A stretch of 64,000 nt of DNA from the NCBI GenBank assembly GCA_965204165.1, contig OZ241969.1:4926823-4990822 (forward strand), in the 5' to 3' direction. The translations under genes were made by a program, and so were the position numbers. The notes below the pieces were generated by a model that saw only the letters and a list, made by a program, of their open reading frames with translations, made no database searches and was not told where the DNA came from. Below, piece by piece: positions 35,634-43,199 of the stretch (its first letter is position 1; every line of letters starts with the position of its first letter). This stretch comes from VYFG01 sp965204165 (lineage in GTDB: Bacteria; Pseudomonadota; Gammaproteobacteria; Arenicellales; Poriferihabitantaceae).

Positions 35634-36664
35634 GCCGCTTCCCCCCCGGCCTCCTTCTTCTCCACCCGGATACCGAACCACTCCGGCCGCTTGTGCACGA
35701 GCCAGCCCATGATGCCATCCTGGAAGTACACCACGGTCACCACGATGAGGGCACCCAGGGCCACCCACTGCCAGCCGAGGAGATAGTTCCAGGTCACTTC
35801 CTTGATCACGTGGAAGACGATGGCCCCGATTACGGGCCCCCAAAGGGTTCCCTTGCCGCCGAGGAGGACGCAGACCACCATGAAGATGCCGAGGTTGATG
35901 GTCTGGTAGGCGGTTTCCAGGGGTTCGAAGTGGATCAGCTGGAACGCGGAGATGCCGCCTGCCACGCCGATGAAGAAGGCGGAAAGTGCCCAGGCGGTGA
36001 GCTTGTACCTGAGGGTATGGATGCCCATGGCCTCGGCCTTTTCCTCGTCGTCGCGGATGGCGTTGACGGCGGCGCCGAAGCGGGTGCCGTAGAGCCACTT
36101 GCAAAAGATGAACAGGGCCACGCCGGTGCCGGCGAAGAGGAAATAGAAGAACAGCTTGCCGATATCCAGGTTGCCGGGATACACCGGCAGCTGGATGCCC
36201 TGGCCGCCGCCGACCCAGTCCCAGTTGGACACCAGCTCCCCCGCGGCAATGGCGATGCCCAGGGTGCCGATGGCAAAATAGGGTCCCCTGAGGCCGAAGG
36301 TCACGTAGCCGAGAACGGCCGCGGACACGGCGCAGAACAGGCCCGCGCCGAGACAGCCCACAATAACACCGGTGAAGTACTCACCGTCGGTGAACAGCAT
36401 CAGTTCCGAACGACTGGCATCGGTGTACTCGCCGACGGGATGCACCATGCCGATGGTGATCAGCGCCGCGACGTACATCCCGGTGCCGTAGAAGAAGATG
36501 TTGCCGAGGGAGTTGTAGCCCATCTGGCCGCCGGTCATGTCCCAGGTCAGCGAGACGATGATCATCAGCCACAGCGTGGCGAGCTGGGTGCGGAAGTCCG
36601 GAAACAGGAAGGGCGACGCCAGGATGACCAGCAGCAGCGCGGAGTAGAACAGGATCTTTCGCAT
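35630..36664 (-). CDS. livM: Branched-chain-type ABC transporter permease LivM
   Basis: The 344-residue protein has eight or more spans and the LivM features GPYFAIGTLGIAIAAGELVSN and the EAA-like loop FGAAVNAIRDDEEKAEAMGIHTLRYKL. It pairs with LivH, whose gene starts 13 bp upstream on the same strand. It ends in a charged tail (RVEKKEAGGEAA). Confidence 0.9.
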   Translation of the reverse strand: MRKILFYSALLLVILASPFLFPDFRTQLATLWLMIIVSLTWDMTGGQMGYNSLGNIFFYGTGMYVAALITIGMVHPVGEYTDASRSELMLFTDGEYFTGVIVGCLGAGLFCAVSAAVLGYVTFGLRGPYFAIGTLGIAIAAGELVSNWDWVGGGQGIQLPVYPGNLDIGKLFFYFLFAGTGVALFIFCKWLYGTRFGAAVNAIRDDEEKAEAMGIHTLRYKLTAWALSAFFIGVAGGISAFQLIHFEPLETAYQTINLGIFMVVCVLLGGKGTLWGPVIGAIVFHVIKEVTWNYLLGWQWVALGALIVVTVVYFQDGIMGWLVHKRPEWFGIRVEKKEAGGEAA

Positions 36665-36677
36665 GTCCGTCCCTCCC

Positions 36678-37589
36678 CTATTTCAGGCTCTGGCGCATGC
36701 GGCGCTGCTGGATGAGACGAAAGACCAGCACCAGCAGCAACAGCAGTACCGCGATGGCCTGCTGGTAGCCGATGCCGAAAATGTGCGCGCCGTACTGCTC
36801 GGCGATGCCGATGCCGAGACCCGCGGCGATGACGCCCGGCAGGTTGCCGAGGCCCGCGGCGGTGACGATCACGAACGAGCGCACGGAGTGGGTGATGCCG
36901 TAGAACGGCTGGATCACCCACACCATGACGATGATGGCGCCGGCCGCGCCGCAGATGGCGGCGTTCAGCGAAAAGGTGAAGGAATACACCTTCTCGGTGT
37001 CGATGCCGAGCACCCGGGCGGCGCGGGCATCCTGGGCGGTGGCCCGGATGGCCTGGCCCATGCGGCTGTTCTTCATGAACAGCACGACGCCGGCGGCGAG
37101 CGCGGCCGCCATCAGCACGCCCAGCAGCTTGGCGATGGGAATGTCGACGAAGCCGTCGAAGAGATACAGGGTGTCGTACTGGAGCTGGATGCCCTGGGTG
37201 TCGGAACCGAACAGGAGGTTCAGCATCTGCGCCATGATGATCGCAAGGCCGAAGGTCGCCAGCAGGGAGGTGAACAGGTCGCGCTCGATCACCCGGGCAA
37301 TCACCAGCTTGTAGGCGACCCAGCCAAGGCCCCACATCACCACGAACGCCACGGGGACGCCTAGGAGCGGCGGCATGCCCTTCTTCGCCAGCCACCAGGC
37401 GACGTATCCCCCGGCGATCACGAAATCGCCCTGGGCCAGGTTCTTGACGTTCATCACCCCCCATACCAGGGCCAGGCCGTAGGCGGACAGGGCGAAGAGC
37501 GCCCCGATCATCAGGCCGTCAACGACGATCTTCAGGTTGACGACGGGAAACTGGAACAGGAGCGAGATGTTTCCGAGGATCTGGTCCAT
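36678..37589 (-). CDS. livH: Branched-chain-type ABC transporter permease LivH
   Basis: A 303-residue membrane protein with LivH motifs (ALSAYGLALVWGVMNVKNLAQGDF; SRMGQAIRATAQDARAARVLGID, the EAA loop contacting LivF/LivG). It follows livK by 74 bp containing the strong hairpin at 37624-37648. Confidence 0.9.
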   Translation of the reverse strand: MDQILGNISLLFQFPVVNLKIVVDGLMIGALFALSAYGLALVWGVMNVKNLAQGDFVIAGGYVAWWLAKKGMPPLLGVPVAFVVMWGLGWVAYKLVIARVIERDLFTSLLATFGLAIIMAQMLNLLFGSDTQGIQLQYDTLYLFDGFVDIPIAKLLGVLMAAALAAGVVLFMKNSRMGQAIRATAQDARAARVLGIDTEKVYSFTFSLNAAICGAAGAIIVMVWVIQPFYGITHSVRSFVIVTAAGLGNLPGVIAAGLGIGIAEQYGAHIFGIGYQQAIAVLLLLLVLVFRLIQQRRMRQSLK

Positions 37590-37623
37590 GGAAGCCGGCG
37601 GCGGATATCAGGGGACATACGGA

Positions 37624-37648
37624 ACAGGGCGCCCCGGGGGCGCCCTGT
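37624..37648 (-). terminator. Perfect GC-rich hairpin between livK and livH (attenuator or RNA-stabilising element)
   Basis: ACAGGGCGCCC and GGGCGCCCTGT form an 11-bp perfect stem with a 3-nt loop just after the livK stop. No U-tract follows on the transcript side, so it is more likely a stabiliser or partial stop that keeps the binding-protein mRNA more abundant than the membrane genes. Confidence 0.6.
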
Positions 37649-37663
37649 CCGTCGGCTGCTGCG

Positions 37664-38896
37664 TTACTTGGGCGTACGCGGCCAGTTGACCTGGTGGGAG
37701 GCGAATTTCGATGGCGCCACCACGTTGTACTTGCCGTCCTGGATCTGCCGCAGAACCATGGGCTTGGCGATGTTGTTGCCGAACTCGGAGAACCGGATGG
37801 CGCCGTAGAACGTCATCAGGTCGGTCTCGGCAATGGCGTCACGCACCGCTTCCTTGTCCAGGCTGCCGGCCCGCTCGAAGGCGTCCTTGAACACGTACAC
37901 CGCGGCGGATGCCTGGGCGGTCTGGTAGGGAACGGTCTTCTCCGCGTATTCCGTGAACGCCCCCTTGAATTCCATCTCGTAGTTGGCGGCGGTACCGAAC
38001 AGCGGGTCCTCGTAGCTCAGCGTTTCCGCCCACTGGGTGGAGCACAGGATGTCGTTGGCCGACTCGCCGAAGTTGCCGACTACGTCCGCCGCCTCGCAGT
38101 GGGTGATGGCGATCATGGGCGTCGAGATTTTCTGCTCGCTGATCTGGCGGACCGCCGTGGCGGCGCCCTTGGAATGGCCGCTGACGATCAGGAGATCAGG
38201 CTTCAGCAGCTTGACCTTGGTCAGGATGGCGCTCATGTCGGACAGGTCGCGCGGCAGTTGCTCGTCGACCACGATCTGCATGTCGTACCGGCCGGCATCC
38301 TCCAGAACGCCCGCACGGATGTCGAGGGAGAACGGATCGTTCTCCACCGCCACCGCCACCTTCACGGAAGACGGGGTCTTGCCGGACTCCTCGGCCTTCT
38401 CGGCGGCCAGTGTCACCGCGGAAGCGAGGTACTGCTCCGAAGTGGACAGCACCGCGAACAGGTACTTGTAGCCCTGGTTGAACAGCGAGCGGGATGCGCC
38501 CTCGGCCTCCACCATGGGAATCTGGTACTTCTCCGTCACCGGCGCGATGGCCTTGGTGAGTCCTGAGGAGTAGGGGCCAAGCATGTACTGGACCTTGTCC
38601 TGGTTGATCAGGCGTTCCGCCAGGGTGGCGCCCCGGTCGCCCTTGGACTCGTCATCGTAGTAGATGACATTGAAGTTGTAGCACTTGTCGCCGATCTTGA
38701 CCCCGCCGGCTTCCTTGATCTTCTGGATGGCGAACTCGTAGCCGTTTTTGGCATGGATGCCGTTGGTGGCGTACTTGCCGGTCAGGGAGATCGCCGACCC
38801 CAGGGTAAGGGTTTCGCAATCCATGGCGGACGCCGGATTGGCGACAAGCAGGGACGCGCCCAATGCGCAGCCCAGCAGACTGAGTGGTTTCTTCAT
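37664..38896 (-). CDS. livK: Periplasmic substrate-binding protein of the liv-type ABC transporter
   Basis: A 410-residue type I periplasmic binding protein with a Lys-led signal peptide (KKPLSLLGCALGASLLVANPASA) and the LivK/ANF domain signatures GSAISLTGKYATNGIHAKNGYEFAIQKI and a PYSSGLTKAIAPVTEKYQIPMV loop. Two Cys (in MDCET and DKCYN) may form a disulfide. The AGAGGAG ribosome-binding site sits just before ATG 38896, whereas the upstream in-frame Met at 39061 would lie beyond the promoter. The ligand could be a branched amino acid, an amide or an aromatic acid; sequence alone does not tell. Confidence 0.9.
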   Translation of the reverse strand: MKKPLSLLGCALGASLLVANPASAMDCETLTLGSAISLTGKYATNGIHAKNGYEFAIQKIKEAGGVKIGDKCYNFNVIYYDDESKGDRGATLAERLINQDKVQYMLGPYSSGLTKAIAPVTEKYQIPMVEAEGASRSLFNQGYKYLFAVLSTSEQYLASAVTLAAEKAEESGKTPSSVKVAVAVENDPFSLDIRAGVLEDAGRYDMQIVVDEQLPRDLSDMSAILTKVKLLKPDLLIVSGHSKGAATAVRQISEQKISTPMIAITHCEAADVVGNFGESANDILCSTQWAETLSYEDPLFGTAANYEMEFKGAFTEYAEKTVPYQTAQASAAVYVFKDAFERAGSLDKEAVRDAIAETDLMTFYGAIRFSEFGNNIAKPMVLRQIQDGKYNVVAPSKFASHQVNWPRTPK

Positions 38897-38930
38897 CGGT
38901 TGATACTCCTCTTGAACTGTATGGTGTAAG

Positions 38931-38972
38931 AAAAAAGTGCCCCGTTCCCCCGGGTTTGGAGAAAACCTGCAC
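38931..38972 (-). promoter_or_regulatory. Possible leader attenuator of livK
   Basis: On the transcript strand, GTGC and GCAC frame a 28-nt segment with competing stems (GGTTT/AAACC versus CCGGGT/ACCCGG) and are followed by six T residues. This could be an intrinsic terminator or attenuator in the ~110-nt leader. Stem quality is modest, so confidence is low. Confidence 0.3.
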
Positions 38973-39008
38973 CCGGTCCACGCGGCTGGTGATAATTGAG
39001 GGGAGGGC

Positions 39009-39038
39009 ATGATAGTGCAAGTTTCTGACGGTTGTCCA
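39009..39038 (-). promoter_or_regulatory. Sigma-70-type promoter for the liv operon
   Basis: On the minus strand TGGACA (39038-39033) and TATCAT (39014-39009) are spaced by 18 bp, each one mismatch from consensus. The leader to the livK ATG is about 105 nt. Confidence 0.5.
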
Positions 39039-39237
39039 GTTCGGGAATCGACGGGTAACAAAACTGTAATTTCCGCGGAATCCGGGGCGTCGGACCCGGC
39101 CTTCCGGTCCGGCGACGCGCCCGTCCCGCCATGATTCCGCCCCGCTGGCGCAATTGCATGAAAACCGGCCGGATTCCGTTAAGTTTCCCCCCTTGTTCTG
39201 TGAAATAAACCCACGTTCAGTCCCAGGTCCCGCAGCC

Positions 39238-40215
39238 ATGGCAACGTCCAGCGCAACCGGCTTCCGCCCCAGTGAGCCCATCCCTGTGCCGCCCCTGTAC
39301 GCCTGGCCGCCCAGACCCCTGGCGGCGCTCAGGTACCTGTTCATCGACATGGCGTATCCCTGGGGGTACCTCTACGCCGCGCTGGCCGTGGTCCTGTGGC
39401 TATGGCTGACGCCATCCATGGAAACCATGGCCACGCTGTCGCTGGACTGGATGGCCCTGATCTGGCTCAGGAACGCCGCGGTGCTGACCCTCTTTGCCGG
39501 CGGCCTCCACTGGTGGCTCTATATCCGCCGAAAGCAGGAAAGCGACTACAAGTACAACACCGCGTGGATGGCCCGGGACGATGAGCGCTTCACGTTCAAC
39601 GACCAGGTCAAGGACAACATGTTCTGGAGCCTGTCCAGCGGCGTGACGGTCTGGACGCTGTACGAAAGCCTCACCTGGTGGTGGTATGCCTCGGGACACA
39701 TGGAGTGGGTCGGTTTCCGGGAGTCCCCTGTCCTCGTGGTCCTCATGGCCTTCGGGGTGCTGTTCTGGTCGACCTTCCACTTCTACCTGAACCACCGCCT
39801 GCTCCACTGGCGGCCGCTTTTCGACATCGCCCACGACCTTCACCACCGCAACGGGAACACCGGCCCCTGGAGCGGCATCTCCATGCACCCGGTGGAGCAC
39901 CTGGTCTATTTCTCCCTGTTCCTTCTGTGGTGGGTGGTGCCGATCCATCCGGCGCTGCTGATCCTGACAGGGATTTACCAGGGCGTCAGCCCGGCGGTGT
40001 CCCACAGCGGTTTCAACCGGCTGAAACTGGCCGGGGGGATCGATGTGCCGGCCGGGGACTACTTCCACCACCTGCACCACCGGTTCTTCCACGTCAACTA
40101 CGGCAACAGCATGACGCCGGTGGACAAGCCCATGGGCAGCTGGCACGACGGCGGCGACGAGGGCCGGGCGCTGGTCAGGCAGCGGATGCGCAAGCTGGGG
40201 AACCCCGGCAGCTGA
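39238..40215 (+). CDS. Sterol desaturase / fatty acid hydroxylase family membrane protein
   Basis: The 325-residue protein has four to six spans and the diiron histidine clusters of the ERG3/FAH superfamily: H181-x3-N-H186 with H190, H199-x2-H202-H203, H217-x3-H221, and H277-H278-x-H280-H281 with H285. It probably hydroxylates or desaturates a lipid, possibly a carotenoid, hopanoid or fatty acyl chain. ATG 39238 is the first Met in the conserved region. The following pterin dehydratase gene is convergent. Confidence 0.86.
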   Translation: MATSSATGFRPSEPIPVPPLYAWPPRPLAALRYLFIDMAYPWGYLYAALAVVLWLWLTPSMETMATLSLDWMALIWLRNAAVLTLFAGGLHWWLYIRRKQESDYKYNTAWMARDDERFTFNDQVKDNMFWSLSSGVTVWTLYESLTWWWYASGHMEWVGFRESPVLVVLMAFGVLFWSTFHFYLNHRLLHWRPLFDIAHDLHHRNGNTGPWSGISMHPVEHLVYFSLFLLWWVVPIHPALLILTGIYQGVSPAVSHSGFNRLKLAGGIDVPAGDYFHHLHHRFFHVNYGNSMTPVDKPMGSWHDGGDEGRALVRQRMRKLGNPGS

Positions 40216-40267
40216 ACCGGCATCCGTGCGGCCGCACCGGGGCCCCGGCTTCCGGGGCGGACGGGCT

Positions 40268-40621
40268 TCAGCCCGGCGGGGCGTACATGCGGTCCGTCTT
40301 CGCGGCGCAGATGAAATCGTTGCGGTGCAGCCCGCGGATCTTGTGGGTCCACCAGGTCACCCGGACCCGGCCCCACTCGGTGACGATTTCGGGGTGGTGC
40401 CCCTCGGATTCCGCCAGCATGCCCACGCGCACGCTGAACGCCATGGCCTCGCTGAAATTGCGGAACCGGAACTCCCGCTCCAGCGTCAGGACATCCTCCC
40501 GGGACCGCCCCGCCCAGTCGGGCAGCTGTTGCATGAATTCCGCCAGTTCGTCATCGGTCACCCGGGGGGCGTCCGCGCGGCAGGCCTCGCACCGTTCTTT
40601 CTCCAGTTCGGACATCGTCAT
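40268..40621 (-). CDS. phhB: Pterin-4a-carbinolamine dehydratase
   Basis: A 117-residue protein with the PCD/DCoH signature: EGHHPEIV with His75/His76, THKIRGLHRNDF with His93 and Asp102. It dehydrates 4a-hydroxytetrahydrobiopterin and may assist phenylalanine hydroxylase or molybdopterin metabolism. An ATG six bases downstream (40615) is an alternative start. No phhA is next to it. It is divergent from the ABM protein gene with 65 bp between starts. Confidence 0.9.
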   Translation of the reverse strand: MTMSELEKERCEACRADAPRVTDDELAEFMQQLPDWAGRSREDVLTLEREFRFRNFSEAMAFSVRVGMLAESEGHHPEIVTEWGRVRVTWWTHKIRGLHRNDFICAAKTDRMYAPPG

Positions 40622-40686
40622 ACCATTTGGGGTACATTCCGACACTATACCAACTTTGCATCCGGAACCCATACCCTGAGCGCAAC

Positions 40687-41031
40687 ATGATCGCCGTCAT
40701 TTTCGAAGTCTGGCCCGACCCGGACCACCGGGAGGCCTATCTTGACCATGCCGCCTCGTTGCGCCAGGAGCTCGAATCCATCGACGGCTTCCTGTCCGTG
40801 GAGCGGTTCGAGAGCCTGACCGAGGAGGGGAAACTGCTCTCGGTCAGCTTCTTCGAGCACGAGGACGCCGTCAGGGACTGGCGCAACACCCTAGCGCACC
40901 GCCGCGCACAGGCCCTGGGAAAGGGGGGATATTTCGCCAATTACCGCCTGCGGGTGGCGGAGGTGCTGCGGGATTACGGGCCGGACAGCCGGCTCGAGGC
41001 ACCGGAGGACAGCCGCGCCGTGCATGGCTGA
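40687..41031 (+). CDS. Antibiotic biosynthesis monooxygenase (ABM) domain protein
   Basis: The 114-residue protein has a single ferredoxin-like ABM domain (MIAVIFEVWPDPDHREAYLDHAASLRQEL, then VERFES and SFFEHEDAVRDWRN), as in YgiN-like quinol monooxygenases and heme-degrading relatives. No heme ligands or active site residues can be assigned. It begins with ATG 40687. Confidence 0.82.
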   Translation: MIAVIFEVWPDPDHREAYLDHAASLRQELESIDGFLSVERFESLTEEGKLLSVSFFEHEDAVRDWRNTLAHRRAQALGKGGYFANYRLRVAEVLRDYGPDSRLEAPEDSRAVHG

Positions 41032-41069
41032 ATCCCCGGCCGGGGGCATTCGCGCGACGCGGGACCGGC

Positions 41070-41978
41070 TCAGTCCGCGGGGTACGGCGGTTTTCCGGGC
41101 CGTTGCTGGCGGGGGTGCACCAGGAAGAGCCCGGCCATCATCAGGCCGAGAGCCAGGAACGCCCAGTAAGAGTACCGCTCGTCCAGAAGGAGTGCGCTGA
41201 AAAACACACCGCCCAGGGTCACCACGTAGGCGATCTGGCTGGCGAACACCGGGCTGGTCGCGCCGACCAGCCAAAGATAGCCGGCATAGATGAACGCGTG
41301 GATCAGCGCGGCCAGGACCAGGGCCCGTTCCGGGTTGTCCCAGGAGCCCGGCAGGTCGACCCAGGCACCCGAAAACCAGGCGACGGGGCCGGTGATCAAT
41401 GCCCCGACCGTCGAGGCGCCGCAGATCACCTGGATCGGACCGTATCCCCGGAACGCCCGCCAGGCCACGTAGTTGCCCTCCAGGCCGTAGCAGAAATACG
41501 CCAGTACGGCCACCAGGACGAACACCGCCTTGTCGGGATCCGGGAGGCTGGCGTCCGGACCCACCAGGATCACCACGGCAATGGCGCCCAGCAGGACCCC
41601 CGCAAGACGGACAGGGCTGAACGCCTCGATCCGGATGGACAGCGAGATCACCAGGGCGAACATGGGCACCGTGGCGATGACAATGGCCACGATCCCGGCG
41701 GGCAGCTGCGAGATGGCCCGGTAGATGAAACTGAAGGGCAGGATGGAGCCGAGCAGTGCGATGACCAGGCAGTGGCCCGCAAGGGCCGTGCCCAATCGCG
41801 GCAGCCTCCCCCGAAGCCCCAGGTACAGGCCGGTGAAGGCGGCGCAGATGGCCAGCTGCCAGAAGATCAGCCCGATGGGATGATGCCCGCTCGAGACCGC
41901 CACCTTGTTCAGCGGCACGGTAACGGCCCAGCACAGGCCGAGCAGGACCAGAGCCGCCAGGGAGCGGGATCTGGTCAC
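41070..41978 (-). CDS. EamA/DMT family transporter
   Basis: A 302-residue protein starting at GTG, with ten hydrophobic spans and two EamA halves (LCWAVTVPLNKVAVSSGHHPIGLIFWQ; SPVFASQIAYVVTLGGVFFSALLLDERY). It is co-directional with gcdH, which ends 28 bp upstream of its start, so they may be one operon. Substrate unknown. Confidence 0.84.
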   Translation of the reverse strand: MTRSRSLAALVLLGLCWAVTVPLNKVAVSSGHHPIGLIFWQLAICAAFTGLYLGLRGRLPRLGTALAGHCLVIALLGSILPFSFIYRAISQLPAGIVAIVIATVPMFALVISLSIRIEAFSPVRLAGVLLGAIAVVILVGPDASLPDPDKAVFVLVAVLAYFCYGLEGNYVAWRAFRGYGPIQVICGASTVGALITGPVAWFSGAWVDLPGSWDNPERALVLAALIHAFIYAGYLWLVGATSPVFASQIAYVVTLGGVFFSALLLDERYSYWAFLALGLMMAGLFLVHPRQQRPGKPPYPAD

Positions 41979-42006
41979 GGCGGCGGCGGCGGGCTCCCGG
42001 GCGGTA

Positions 42007-43182
42007 TCAGCAGAAGGCCTGCAGCCCGGTCTGCGCCCTGCCCAGGATCAGTGCATGGATGTCGTGGGTTCCTTCGTAGGTATTGACCGTCTCCAGGTTG
42101 TTCATGTGGCGCATGACATGGTACTCCCCGGAGATTCCGTTGCCGCCGTGCATGTCCCGGGCCATGCGGGCGATCTCCAGCGCCTTGCCGGCATTGTTGC
42201 GCTTGACCAGGGAAACGTTCTCCACGGCGCAGCGGCCCTCGTCCATGAGCCGCCCCACGCGGAGCGCGGCCTGCAGCCCGAGGGTGATTTCCGTCTGCAT
42301 GTCCGCCAGTTTCTTCTGCACCAGCTGGTTCTGGGCCAGCGGACGGCCGAACTGCCTGCGCTCCAGGGTATAGCTGCGTGCGCCGTGCCAGCAGGCTTCC
42401 GCGGCCCCCATGGCCCCCCAGGCGATTCCGAACCGGGCCTTGTTGAGACAGCCGAACGGTCCGGCGAGGCCGCTGACGTTCGGCAGCAGGCTGTCCTCAG
42501 GCACCGCCACGTCCTTCAGCACGATCTCGCCGGTGACCGACGCCCTGAGGCTCAGCTTGCCCTCGATCTTCGGGGTGGAAAAGCCCGGCGCGCCCCGCTC
42601 CACGATGAAGCCGCGGATCGTGCCGTCCAGCTTGGCCCAGACGATGGCCAGATCCGCTACCGGGGCGAGGCTGATCCACGACTTGCTGCCGTTGAGACAG
42701 TATCCGTCCCCGGTTCTTTCCGCCCGGGTCAGCATGCTCCCCGGGTCGGAACCGTGGTCCGGCTCGGTCAGGCCGAAGCAGCCGATGAGTTCCCCCGTGG
42801 CGAGGCGCGGGAGGTATTTCTGCCTCTGTTCCTCGCTGCCGTAGGCATGGATGGGATGCATGACCAGGGAAGACTGCACGCTCAGGGTGGAACGGTAGCC
42901 GCTGTCCACCCGCTCCACCTCCCGTGCGAGCAGGCCGTAGCAGACATGGTTGAGGCCGGCGCAGCCGTATTCTTCCGGCAGGGTGGAACCCAGCATGCCG
43001 AGTTCGCCGAAACGGGGCAGGAGACCGGGATCGTGTTTTTCCTCCCGGTACACATCCACGATACCCGGCTGCAGTTCCGCCTGGCAGAAGTCCCGGGCGT
43101 TGTCGCGCACCAGGCGTTCCTCCTCGGAAAGCTGTGAATCGAGATCGAAGGGATCGTCCCAGGAAAAGGGGTGCGTGGCCAT
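42007..43182 (-). CDS. gcdH: Glutaryl-CoA dehydrogenase
   Basis: The 391-residue acyl-CoA dehydrogenase has the catalytic base Glu370 in VNTYEGTHDIHALILGRAQTG, identical in position and context to glutaryl-CoA dehydrogenase (human GCDH Glu370). FAD-binding motifs include CFGLTEPDHGSDPGSM and WISLAP. It oxidises and decarboxylates glutaryl-CoA to crotonyl-CoA in lysine, tryptophan and aromatic degradation. The CaiB/BaiF transferase at 28597 could activate glutarate, but it is 12 kb away. Confidence 0.92.
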   Translation of the reverse strand: MATHPFSWDDPFDLDSQLSEEERLVRDNARDFCQAELQPGIVDVYREEKHDPGLLPRFGELGMLGSTLPEEYGCAGLNHVCYGLLAREVERVDSGYRSTLSVQSSLVMHPIHAYGSEEQRQKYLPRLATGELIGCFGLTEPDHGSDPGSMLTRAERTGDGYCLNGSKSWISLAPVADLAIVWAKLDGTIRGFIVERGAPGFSTPKIEGKLSLRASVTGEIVLKDVAVPEDSLLPNVSGLAGPFGCLNKARFGIAWGAMGAAEACWHGARSYTLERRQFGRPLAQNQLVQKKLADMQTEITLGLQAALRVGRLMDEGRCAVENVSLVKRNNAGKALEIARMARDMHGGNGISGEYHVMRHMNNLETVNTYEGTHDIHALILGRAQTGLQAFC

Positions 43183-43199
43183 ATGCAGACTCCGTCAGG

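Larger units (their letters stand above)
38897..39237. other. 341-bp divergent intergenic region between livK and the sterol-desaturase-like gene
   Basis: It contains the livK promoter (39009-39038) and a possible leader attenuator (38931-38972). No gene is supported. The right part, upstream of the ATG at 39238, is AT-richer, with TGTGAAATAAAC near 39200, but no clear promoter for the rightward gene is evident. Confidence 0.5.
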
